From assembly GCA_934255435.1 (NCBI GenBank), contig CAKQNZ010000074.1:1-8903 (forward strand): a stretch of 8,903 bases of DNA, in the 5' to 3' direction. A program made the position numbers and the translations under genes. How positions within the stretch are numbered: the first letter of the stretch is position 1; every line of letters starts with the position of its first letter. Below, in pieces: positions 1-6,208 of the stretch. The DNA comes from an uncultured Clostridia bacterium (GTDB lineage Bacteria; Bacillota; Clostridia; Peptostreptococcales; Anaerovoracaceae). The notes beneath the pieces are model-generated. The model did no database searches, was not told where the DNA came from, and saw only the letters and a list, made by a program, of their open reading frames with translations.

Positions 1-223
1 TTACGACAACTATCTTTTCCGCAGCCTGTGCGCTGGAATCAGCCTCTGCTTTCGCAGTTATCTTTCCGGCTTCCTCGCTGGCTGCAGCAATGACATCGTC
101 GACATGTTTCCTGCCTGCTGCCTTGGCGTCAGATACGATCTTGTCCGCAGTTTTCACAGCGGCTGCTTTCTGATCTTCTGCTGCTTTTTCAGCGGCTTTT
201 ATTCTGTCAACGATTTCCTGCAT
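1..223 (-). CDS. Probable V-type ATPase subunit G/H (peripheral stalk), N-terminal part, cut by window edge
   Basis: The frame opens with ATG at 221-223 and runs without a stop to the window edge, giving 74 codons. It begins MQEIVDRIKAAEKAAEDQ and is dominated by Ala, Lys, Glu and Asp, with no Pro, no Trp and no membrane segment, as expected for a long amphipathic coiled coil. A strong ribosome binding site (AAGGAGGA, plus-strand 231-238) sits 8 nt upstream. Small proteins of this kind, about 85 to 105 residues, open the V/A-type ATPase operons of many Clostridia, where subunit G/H pairs with subunit E to form the peripheral stalk joining the V1 head to the membrane sector. The family call is inferred from composition, size and start pattern; no signature residue is diagnostic. 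Another small coiled-coil protein is possible. The next gene, outside the window, would settle it: subunit I (a large membrane protein) is expected. Confidence 0.6.
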   Translation of the reverse strand, partial: MQEIVDRIKAAEKAAEDQKAAAVKTADKIVSDAKAAGRKHVDDVIAAASEEAGKITAKAEADSSAQAAEKIVVV

Positions 224-302
224 AAGTCTCTCCTCCTTCCGCTCAACAACTGAGATAAAACATATGTGGAATGTAAAAAATTTCGCAAATTTCTACACCA
301 TC

Positions 303-330
303 ATTCTATCACTTTTGAAAATTTTTTCAA
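303..330 (-). promoter_or_regulatory. Predicted promoter of the V-ATPase-like gene
   Basis: On the minus strand TTGAAA (plus 325-330) is followed after 16 nt by TAGAAT (plus 303-308). A TG one base before the -10 box (TGATAGAAT) gives an extended -10. The predicted start of transcription is near 296, leaving a leader of about 70 nt before ATG 223. It is the best match in the spacer, but the region is so AT-rich that chance matches are likely. Confidence 0.55.
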
Positions 331-331
331 A
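314..331. repeat. 18-bp palindrome TTTGAAAA-TT-TTTTCAAA over the -35/spacer region
   Basis: Two perfect 8-bp arms, TTTGAAAA (314-321) and TTTTCAAA (324-331), are separated by 2 bases. The palindrome covers the -35 box and half of the spacer of the predicted promoter at 303-330, which is where a dimeric repressor would block RNA polymerase. The arms are nearly pure A/T in an AT-rich region, so chance is a real alternative. Confidence 0.45.
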
Positions 332-359
332 TTTTTGATTTGTCTTTTTGTGTGAAAAT

Positions 360-406
360 ACAGCATATTAGTATATTTGTTATATGATTATGTACTAATA
401 TGCTGT
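360..406. repeat. 14-bp perfect inverted repeat with 19-nt loop
   Basis: The left arm ACAGCATATTAGTA (360-373) is the exact reverse complement of the right arm TACTAATATGCTGT (393-406), with a 19-nt spacer at 374-392. Neither side is followed by a clear T-run in the direction of reading, and the stem is AT-rich, so it is not a typical intrinsic terminator. It lies just upstream of the predicted V-ATPase promoter and adjoins the TTTGCGCAAA palindrome (406-415). It could be a two-half-site operator, a structured RNA element in a longer upstream transcript, or a remnant repeat. Confidence 0.75.
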
Positions 407-428
407 TTGCGCAAATGTTATTCAGACT

Positions 429-497
429 ATAAAATGCTTGTTTTTCAATAACTTAAACTGTATTGCAGCCATTTTTGTAACATAAAATGCTTATTTT
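429..497. repeat. Pair of 16-bp direct repeats 53 bp apart
   Basis: ATAAAATGCTTGTTTT (429-444) and ATAAAATGCTTATTTT (482-497) match at 15 of 16 positions in the same orientation. The 53-bp offset is close to five turns of B-DNA, so both copies would face the same side of the helix. Function is unknown; a pair of regulator sites is one reading. Confidence 0.6.
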
Positions 498-607
498 GAA
501 AATTTGAGCGTTTTTTAATATTATTTCTTTGCTTTTATTGTCAGCAAACTTATTATTCAACTTTTCTGATTTTCTTCAAAAATTTCACGGATTATCACGC
601 TTTTATT

Positions 608-2047
608 TCAATATTTACCCACCGATAACAGCCATCCCCCATCTATACCTATAACCTTTTCTCCGGCAGCTCTCAGTGTTTTGATATATGATATATCTTC
701 TTTCGTGATGACTTCACCAGGGCATATCAGCGGTATACCCGGCGGATATGGTATTATCGATGAAGCGCATATACGCCCGGCACATTCTTCAAGTCTCACC
801 TGCTCTTTTTGCAGCGGGACATCCATGAGCTCACGTCTCAGCGACCAAAGCGAGCTTTTATATGATGAGGCTGCAGTATGCCCGGTAAGATTCCCTGCAT
901 TCTGCTGTTTCTCAGAGATCTCTTTCAGAGCAGTCAGCAGACGTTCCGTATCCGATAACGTATTCCCGGCACCGGTCATGCACATGAGTATGTTTCCGGT
1001 CGTCAGCTCTGAAAATATGCCGTAGCCCATAAGCATCTCCTCCAGCTGCGCACCGGTCAGTCCTGCACCGCTCATGTCAAGATCCAGCTTAGTCCTGTCC
1101 ATATGTCTCGGAACGGTCATCACCTTCAGGCCTTTTATATCCGGTGCATTTTGATAAAAATATTCTACAGCATCCGCCCAGGATCCTGTGATCTCTCTGC
1201 CGTGATCCGACAGGATATCTGCATTGATATCAAGAGACGCCATCAGTATATATGATGGGCTGGTGCTCTCAACTGCCTGGAGGCGGTCTTCCAGCCTGAG
1301 CAGATCTACCCTGTCCGAAATTACATTCAGCACTGCGCTCTGTGTAAAAGACAGTAGTGTTTTGTGAATGCTGTTCACTACTATGTCAGCACCGCAGTCC
1401 TCTGCCGCAGGAGGCATAATGCCGCTACAATATTTCCCGAAAAACTTCAGGTGCGCACCATGTGCCTGATCTACTATCAGTATCTTTCCTGCTTCATGCA
1501 CCACCCGGCTTATGGCTTCTATATCGCTGCATATCCCATAATAATTGGGACTTGGCAGTATCACCGCTTCAGCATAAGGATTTTCTGTCAGAAGACGTTT
1601 TATCTCATCCGCTTCAACAGCTCCTGATATACCGTAGTCCTCTATCTCAGACGGATACGCATACACCGGCGCTATGTCCCCCAGCGTCAGAGCGTTGAAA
1701 ACCGATTTGTGACAGTTCCTTGCCATTATCAGACTGCCACCTTTGCTTACAGAGGCAAGTATCGCTGCGATAAGACCTCCGCTGGTGCCGTTTATCAGCA
1801 GATATGATCTTCTTACGCCGTAAAGTTTCCTGTATTTTTCCGTTGTATTTTCTATTATGCCTTCTGCCTGGTAAAGATTGTCCGCTCCCGGTATCTCTGT
1901 GATGTCATAGTCCACCAGTTTTTCTATAAAATCACCATAACCGAATTTTCTGTATATTCTGCCGCCTTTATGCCCCGGCATATGAAATGAGACCGGTTCC
2001 AGAGCTGCGTGCTCTGCGAGAAAACCGGCTATACTTTTTTCGTTCAT
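608..2047 (-). CDS. Orn/Lys/Arg decarboxylase family protein (Gram-positive SpeA/YaaO type)
   Basis: A 479-residue PLP-dependent decarboxylase of aminotransferase fold type I. The N-terminal SFHMPGHKGG (residues 20-29) is the family hallmark. The cofactor site is visible as NGTSGG (86-91), a probable ring-stacking His113, the DQAHGAH block (Asp193, His196, His199) and the Schiff-base lysine Lys229 in NSIHKT. The C-terminal part carries PYPPGIPLICPGE, typical of the family's small domain. The length fits B. subtilis SpeA and YaaO (about 480-490) and not the 700+ residue enterobacterial enzymes, which have an extra N-terminal wing domain. Start ATG 2045-2047 has AGGAGG (plus 2055-2060) 7 nt upstream. 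Members decarboxylate arginine, lysine or ornithine to agmatine, cadaverine or putrescine; the substrate cannot be read from the sequence. No other polyamine gene lies beside it, and it appears to be transcribed alone. Confidence 0.92.
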   Translation of the reverse strand: MNEKSIAGFLAEHAALEPVSFHMPGHKGGRIYRKFGYGDFIEKLVDYDITEIPGADNLYQAEGIIENTTEKYRKLYGVRRSYLLINGTSGGLIAAILASVSKGGSLIMARNCHKSVFNALTLGDIAPVYAYPSEIEDYGISGAVEADEIKRLLTENPYAEAVILPSPNYYGICSDIEAISRVVHEAGKILIVDQAHGAHLKFFGKYCSGIMPPAAEDCGADIVVNSIHKTLLSFTQSAVLNVISDRVDLLRLEDRLQAVESTSPSYILMASLDINADILSDHGREITGSWADAVEYFYQNAPDIKGLKVMTVPRHMDRTKLDLDMSGAGLTGAQLEEMLMGYGIFSELTTGNILMCMTGAGNTLSDTERLLTALKEISEKQQNAGNLTGHTAASSYKSSLWSLRRELMDVPLQKEQVRLEECAGRICASSIIPYPPGIPLICPGEVITKEDISYIKTLRAAGEKVIGIDGGWLLSVGKY

Positions 2048-2095
2048 ATATGATCCTCCTGCGTTGTCTTTTTCTATATTATCTCAGGTCATATG

Positions 2096-2104
2096 ATTAT
2101 ATCA
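2096..2104 (-). promoter_or_regulatory. Predicted extended -10 promoter of the decarboxylase gene
   Basis: On the minus strand a perfect TATAAT (plus 2096-2101) is preceded by TG and one base (TGATATAAT), a strong extended -10. No good -35 box lies 16 to 18 nt upstream (the hexamer there is ATGCAG), which extended -10 promoters tolerate. Transcription would start near 2089, giving a leader of about 42 nt that includes the AGGAGG ribosome binding site. Confidence 0.6.
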
Positions 2105-2117
2105 CATAAAACTTTAC

Positions 2118-2142
2118 CCTGCATCATGCACGAAAATGCAGG
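2118..2142. repeat. Inverted repeat CCTGCAT / ATGCAGG in the -35 region of the decarboxylase promoter
   Basis: Arms CCTGCAT (2118-2124) and ATGCAGG (2136-2142) are perfect reverse complements with an 11-nt spacer. A second, nested palindrome TGCATCATGCA spans 2120-2130. They occupy the position of the missing -35 box, between the ptsI terminator and the -10 element, so an operator is plausible. A minor 3' hairpin of the ptsI transcript is the alternative. Confidence 0.4.
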
Positions 2143-2145
2143 TGA

Positions 2146-2194
2146 TATGGAAAAAGCCCCGTCAGTCAGGTTTACCTGCGGGACTCTTTCCATA
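2146..2194 (-). terminator. Intrinsic terminator of the fru-pts operon
   Basis: Reading on the minus strand, GTCCCG (plus 2179-2184) pairs with CGGGGC (plus 2156-2161), with one G-U pair, followed directly by TTTTT (plus 2151-2155). Inside the loop a second perfect stem, CAGGT/ACCTG (2167-2171 with 2174-2178), closes on 2 bases. The outer flanks also pair (TATGGAAA with TTTCCATA), so the whole is an imperfect 49-bp inverted repeat. It begins about 50 nt after the ptsI stop and separates the operon from the decarboxylase gene. Confidence 0.8.
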
Positions 2195-2240
2195 AGTCTT
2201 GCATATATGATATTTATTTGTTGGATGCTGTTTCCCGTAC

Positions 2241-2274
2241 AGCTTATCTGCTCTGTGACGATGTCAGATAAGCT
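2241..2274. repeat. Hairpin spanning the ptsI stop codon
   Basis: AGCTTATCTG (2241-2250) and CAGATAAGCT (2265-2274) are perfect 10-bp reverse complements with a 14-nt loop. The far arm contains the ptsI TAA (2244-2246) and the near arm lies in the last codons. No T-run follows on the minus strand, so it is not itself a terminator; the real one lies about 50 nt further on. It may stabilise the 3' end of the mRNA. Confidence 0.6.
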
Positions 2275-3950
2275 TTTATCTCATCTGCAGATGTCATATT
2301 CATGACTGCTGCAACGATTTTGTCTGCCTTATCTCTTGTCCACATAGATATGTTGTATCTGGTCCTGAGCACCGATGAAGGGCTGACACTGAACTCATCC
2401 AGTCCGAATGATATCAGCAGCGGAGTCATCCGTGGATCTGCAGCTGCTTCGCCACACATCCCCACTGGGATCCCTGCGTCACCTGCACATTTTATGATGT
2501 ATCTTATAGCTCTCAGTACAGCAGGTTCGAAAACATCGTTGAGGTATCCCACCTGTTTGTTACCTCGATCTGCTGCCATGGTGTACTGTGTCAGATCATT
2601 GGTGCCTATGCTGAAGAAGTCACATTCATCAGCCAGCATATCGGCAGTCATACATGCTGCAGGTGTTTCTATCATTGCTCCGATCTTTATATCCTCATCA
2701 AAAGCCTTACCTTCTGATCTGAGTTCATTCTTTATATCTTCCATCAGTGCTCTGACACTCCGCATCTCTGCGACTTCTGTAACGAGAGGTATCATGATCC
2801 TGATACTGCCGAAAGCACTGGCTCTCAGTATCGCTCTCAGCTGTGCCCTGAAAACGTCTTCATGTGCAAGGCAGTATCTTATAGCTCTGAATCCCAGGAA
2901 CGGATTGTCTTCACGAACCATGCCCAGATAGTCTATGCCTTTGTCGCCGCCTGCATCAAGGGTCCGTATGATGACACCTCTGTCGCCGAACAGCTCTGCC
3001 GCTTTTCTGTATATCTCAAACTGGGTATCCTCATCAGGTGCTGAATCACGTTCCATGAATATGAACTCTGTCCTGAAAAGACCTATGCCTTCCCCATGCT
3101 TCTGGACTGCTGTGACAGCATCCCTGATACTTCCGATGTTGCAGAAAACTTCTTTTCTGATACCGTCAGCTGTCAGAGTCTCACGATCTTTGTAGTTTTC
3201 CAGCATTTTCTGTTCTTCACGGAAGTTCTTCTGTCTGTCACGCCACATCTCCAGTTCTTCCTGATCCGGCTCTGCTGTTACTGTGCCTTCACAACCATCG
3301 ACTATGACTTCATATCCTTCTTTCAGGACCGACAGTGCATTTTCCACACTAAGAACAGCCGGGATTTCCATAGCTCTGGCAAGGATAGCGGAATGTGAAG
3401 TCATACCACCCTTTTCAGTGATTATACCGTTTACATTGTTTCTGTCGAGTTCCGCCGTTATCGAAGGAGTAAGTTCATCCATGACAACTATGCTGTCAGC
3501 CGGAATCTCTGAAAGATCCACTTCCTCGACTCCGGCAAGTATCCTGAGAACTCTTGTCCTGATATCCTCTATATCTGCAGCACGCTGCTTCGTCAGCTCA
3601 TCATCTGCAGCGCTGAACATCGATATGAACATATCCATGACTTCTGAACATGCCACTTCTGCACACATACCGCTGTCTATCTTTTCTTCAGTCTGCGAGA
3701 TCAGGAACGGATCACGCAGCATTATCTCATGACCTTTTATTATATCGATCTCTTTGTCATCGACTGTACCTGTCATTTTTTCAGCCAGGAGACTGTTCCT
3801 TCTGCAGAACTCATCGACTGCATCTTGAAAGCGTTTTTTCTCGGCGCCAGCATCTTCCACCACATGATCTTCATAGGAAACTTCCTGAGCACCGATGATG
3901 AATACTTTACCGATCCCTATTCCTTCTGATACAGGTATCCCTCTGAGCAT
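2244..3950 (-). CDS. ptsI: PTS Enzyme I (phosphoenolpyruvate-protein phosphotransferase)
   Basis: A 568-residue cytoplasmic enzyme that takes phosphate from PEP onto a histidine and passes it to HPr, the first step of all PTS sugar uptake. The length is normal (about 570-575). The N-terminal HPr-binding and phosphohistidine part holds GGMTSHSAILAR (181-192) with active His186. The C-terminal PEP-binding barrel holds LFRTEF (Arg293), RTLDAGGDKG (Arg329), Glu428 and Asp452 as likely Mg ligands, SIGTNDLTQYTMAADRGN (447-464) and GMCGE with catalytic Cys499. All key residues are present. Start ATG 3948-3950 is preceded at 8 nt by GAGGTGATC (plus 3954-3962), unusually complementary to the 16S rRNA 3' end. 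It lies 14 nt after the ptsH stop and is the last gene of the operon. Confidence 0.98.
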   Translation of the reverse strand: MLRGIPVSEGIGIGKVFIIGAQEVSYEDHVVEDAGAEKKRFQDAVDEFCRRNSLLAEKMTGTVDDKEIDIIKGHEIMLRDPFLISQTEEKIDSGMCAEVACSEVMDMFISMFSAADDELTKQRAADIEDIRTRVLRILAGVEEVDLSEIPADSIVVMDELTPSITAELDRNNVNGIITEKGGMTSHSAILARAMEIPAVLSVENALSVLKEGYEVIVDGCEGTVTAEPDQEELEMWRDRQKNFREEQKMLENYKDRETLTADGIRKEVFCNIGSIRDAVTAVQKHGEGIGLFRTEFIFMERDSAPDEDTQFEIYRKAAELFGDRGVIIRTLDAGGDKGIDYLGMVREDNPFLGFRAIRYCLAHEDVFRAQLRAILRASAFGSIRIMIPLVTEVAEMRSVRALMEDIKNELRSEGKAFDEDIKIGAMIETPAACMTADMLADECDFFSIGTNDLTQYTMAADRGNKQVGYLNDVFEPAVLRAIRYIIKCAGDAGIPVGMCGEAAADPRMTPLLISFGLDEFSVSPSSVLRTRYNISMWTRDKADKIVAAVMNMTSADEIKAYLTSSQSR

Positions 3951-3964
3951 TTAGATCACCTCGT

Positions 3965-4231
3965 TTATTTTTCACCAAATCCTGATTCCACCATGGCTAC
4001 AGCTTCTGCCATAGCTTCATTTTCATCTTCTCCATCACAGATGATAGTTATTTCTGTCCCGAATTTTATACATGCTGCGATGAGATTCATGACGCTCTTG
4101 GCGTTGACCTGTGCGCTGCCGGTATCTATCTTCACGTCTGATTTGTATTTTGCCATTGCTGTTGCAAAAGCATTGGCAGGTCTCATGTGAAAACCTTCTG
4201 AATTAACTACTTTCAATTTCTTTGATACCAT
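3965..4231 (-). CDS. ptsH: HPr, histidine-containing phosphocarrier protein of the PTS
   Basis: An 88-residue protein that carries phosphate from Enzyme I to the IIA domain of FruA and any other PTS transporters. With the start at ATG 4229-4231 the active-site histidine is exactly His15 (GFHMRPA, 13-19) and the regulatory serine is exactly Ser46 (KSVMNL, 45-50), both canonical. Ser46 implies ATP-dependent control by HPr kinase and a CcpA-type regulator, as in Firmicutes; neither is in this window. Met16 replaces the Ala of the usual HARPA motif. The open frame extends 10 codons upstream to an ATG at 4261, but that ATG has no ribosome binding site and would shift His15 to 25, so I reject it. 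The gene starts 32 nt after the fruA stop. Confidence 0.97.
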   Translation of the reverse strand: MVSKKLKVVNSEGFHMRPANAFATAMAKYKSDVKIDTGSAQVNAKSVMNLIAACIKFGTEITIICDGEDENEAMAEAVAMVESGFGEK

Positions 4232-4238
4232 TTCTGTT

Positions 4239-4246
4239 ACCTCCTT
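4239..4246 (-). promoter_or_regulatory. Ribosome binding site deciding the ptsH start
   Basis: AAGGAGGT on the minus strand ends 7 nt before ATG 4229-4231. It lies inside the longer open frame that begins at 4261, so it supports the shorter 88-residue HPr. The upstream ATG has only CAGCTGAATAGTA before it, with no Shine-Dalgarno match. Confidence 0.85.
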
Positions 4247-4263
4247 CTTCAGATAGGTCATTA

Positions 4264-6204
4264 CTATTCAGCTGTTCTCTTTTTCAGCAAAGCCAGCATT
4301 ATCATGCCTGCTACTGATCCTGCAGCCAGTGCTACAAGATACCAGAGCACATTACCTACTACAGGAAAAACGAATATACCTCCATGGGGTGCTCTCAGTG
4401 TACATCCCATTGCCATGGATATGCCTCCTGCCAGTGCCGAACCTACGACACACGACGGTATGACCCTCAGTGGATCTGCCGCTGCAAAAGGTATTGCGCC
4501 TTCCGTTATGAAGCAGAGTCCCATGATATAATTTACAGTTCCGGCTTTTCTCTCCTGAGCTGTGAATTTATGCTTGAAAAATGTCGTTGCCAGTGCGATG
4601 GCTATCGGCGGCACCATACCGCCTATCATAACAGCTGCCATGATATTGAATCCACCCGATGCGATAGCTGCTGTTCCGAAAACATATGCGGCCTTGTTGA
4701 ACGGTCCTCCCATATCGACTGCCATCATGCCTGCAAGCACACATCCCAGAAGTATCTGGCTTGTACTTCCCATGGAATGGAGCCCGTTGGTTATCGCTGT
4801 GTTTATCGCTCCTACTGCCGGATTTATCAGACACATGAATACGCCCATCAGTATTATTCCCAGCAGAGGAAGGATCAGCACAGGCAGCATGCTTTCAAGA
4901 CTCTGGGGCAGGAATGAAAATATCTTTTTTAGAAGCAGTACGATAAGTCCTCCTGCAAAACCTGCGATAAGTGCACCGATGAATCCTGATATGGCACTCT
5001 TGTCACCGGCTATGTTCGCAAAGGTGCAGCCGATAGTTGCAATATATCCGCCTACAAAACCTACTGCAAGTCCGGGCCTGTCAGCTATACTCCTTGCTAT
5101 ATATCCTGCCAGTACAGGCATCATGAAGCTGAATGCCGCATTGCCTATGGTCTTGAAAAATGCTGCAGCTTGTGTATAAGTTCCGAAGTCACTGTCACGA
5201 GGTGCTCCTGCGATAGTGTCTATCAGAAAAGCCAGAGCTATCATGATACCGCCGCCTATAACGAATGGCAGCATATATGATACGCCGTTCATCAGATGCT
5301 TGTAAATCTGCCGTCCGAAACTTTCATTACCCAGGGATTCCGATGATGTAGTCTTCTCCCCTTCATAGTGGAATACCGGTGCATTGCCGCTGACTATAGC
5401 TTCTATCAGTTCTTCCGGCTTGTTTATCCCTGCCGATACGCTGGTCTTGTATACCGGCTTGCCGTCGAATCTGACCATCTCCACATTTTTATCAGCTGCT
5501 ACGATGATACCGTCAGCTGCTCCTATCTCTTCAGGAGTCAGTACATTTTTGGCTCCGCCGGAACCATTCGTCTCTACTTTTATGGAATACCCCATCTCAG
5601 CAGCCTTTTTCTCCAAAGCTTCTGCTGCCATGTATGTGTGGGCTATACCTGTAGGGCACGCTGTTACCGCAAGTATCCTGTAATGGTCATCGTGCTCACT
5701 TGCTGCAGCAGTATTCTTGCTGCTGTCCTGGCCGGCTTCTTCAGGGAAACGTTCGCTTTCCTTCCGGTCTATAGCATTTATGAATGCCTTTGGATCGGAT
5801 GCCGCAAGCAGATCACTGCGCAGCTGGTCATCCATGAGCAGTGTCATAAGTCTTGACAGGACTTCGAGATGAAGGTCTCCGTCAACAGGTGCTGCTATCA
5901 TGAACAGAATCTTTGACGGCTGTCCGTCCGGTGCCTGATAATCAACACCCTCCGGCACCGTCATAGCTGCAAGACCTGCGTTTTTTACAGCAGGGCTCTT
6001 TGCATGAGGGATCGCTATACCTTCTCCTATCGCTGTCGTCCCCTCTGCCTCTCTCGCAAGGATCCCTTTGCGGTACTCGTCCCTGTCACTGAGATTGCCT
6101 GCTTTATCCTGCAGATCTATGAGCTTTTCTATTGCGTCCTGCTTGTTGTCGACCTGCGTTCCCGTTATTACCGATGTTTCTTTCAATAAATCAATAATAC
6201 TCAT
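4264..6204 (-). CDS. fruA: Fructose-specific PTS transporter, fused EIIABC
   Basis: A 646-residue membrane protein that imports fructose and phosphorylates it to fructose-1-phosphate. Domains in order: IIA (about 1-145) with phospho-accepting histidine in GIAIPHAKS (His67); a linker rich in Asp, Ser, Glu and Ala (about 150-172); a single IIB (about 175-275) with ACPTGIAHT and active Cys183; then IIC (about 295-646) with many hydrophobic segments and the ITEGAIPF substrate-site motif (566-573). It differs from E. coli FruA, which has a duplicated IIB domain and no such IIA. I chose ATG 6202-6204 because GGAGGA lies 8 nt upstream. A longer frame from TTG 6217-6219 (651 residues) would overlap the fruK end and place that GGAGG inside the coding sequence. 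It lies 4 nt after fruK. Mannose-type or 2-O-mannosylglycerate IIABC relatives are less likely given the fruK neighbour. Confidence 0.96.
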   Translation of the reverse strand: MSIIDLLKETSVITGTQVDNKQDAIEKLIDLQDKAGNLSDRDEYRKGILAREAEGTTAIGEGIAIPHAKSPAVKNAGLAAMTVPEGVDYQAPDGQPSKILFMIAAPVDGDLHLEVLSRLMTLLMDDQLRSDLLAASDPKAFINAIDRKESERFPEEAGQDSSKNTAAASEHDDHYRILAVTACPTGIAHTYMAAEALEKKAAEMGYSIKVETNGSGGAKNVLTPEEIGAADGIIVAADKNVEMVRFDGKPVYKTSVSAGINKPEELIEAIVSGNAPVFHYEGEKTTSSESLGNESFGRQIYKHLMNGVSYMLPFVIGGGIMIALAFLIDTIAGAPRDSDFGTYTQAAAFFKTIGNAAFSFMMPVLAGYIARSIADRPGLAVGFVGGYIATIGCTFANIAGDKSAISGFIGALIAGFAGGLIVLLLKKIFSFLPQSLESMLPVLILPLLGIILMGVFMCLINPAVGAINTAITNGLHSMGSTSQILLGCVLAGMMAVDMGGPFNKAAYVFGTAAIASGGFNIMAAVMIGGMVPPIAIALATTFFKHKFTAQERKAGTVNYIMGLCFITEGAIPFAAADPLRVIPSCVVGSALAGGISMAMGCTLRAPHGGIFVFPVVGNVLWYLVALAAGSVAGMIMLALLKKRTAE

Positions 6205-6208
6205 TTTC

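Larger units (their letters stand above)
224..607. other. AT-rich intergenic spacer ahead of the V-ATPase-like gene
   Basis: This 384-base stretch lies between the stop of the decarboxylase gene and the start of the V-ATPase-like gene. It is much more AT-rich than the flanking coding DNA. It holds a likely minus-strand promoter (303-330), a palindrome over that promoter (314-331), a long inverted repeat (360-406), a 10-bp palindrome TTTGCGCAAA (406-415) and a spaced direct repeat (429-497). No convincing gene is visible on either strand. I see no clear intrinsic terminator for the decarboxylase gene in the first 100 bases after its stop at 608, only AT-rich sequence without a GC stem, so how that transcript ends is open. 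Confidence 0.7.

Noticed and set aside
264..338. 24-codon plus-strand frame MWNVKNFANFYTIILSLLKI... in the AT-rich spacer, resembling a small hydrophobic peptide
   Set aside because: There is no ribosome binding site before the ATG and it overlaps the predicted minus-strand promoter. Short frames like this are common by chance in AT-rich DNA.
360..406. Long inverted repeat read as an intrinsic terminator
   Set aside because: The stem is AT-rich, the loop is 19 nt, and no T-run follows on either strand.
2302..2931. 209-codon plus-strand open frame opposite ptsI
   Set aside because: It lies wholly antisense to a gene with every PTS Enzyme I motif intact. It is Ser/Ala/Ile-rich low-complexity sequence with no recognisable domain, as expected for a shadow frame.
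4562..5179. 205-codon plus-strand open frame opposite the fruA membrane domain
   Set aside because: It is the antisense shadow of the EIIC transmembrane region; its Pro/Ile/Ala-rich composition mirrors hydrophobic codons on the other strand.
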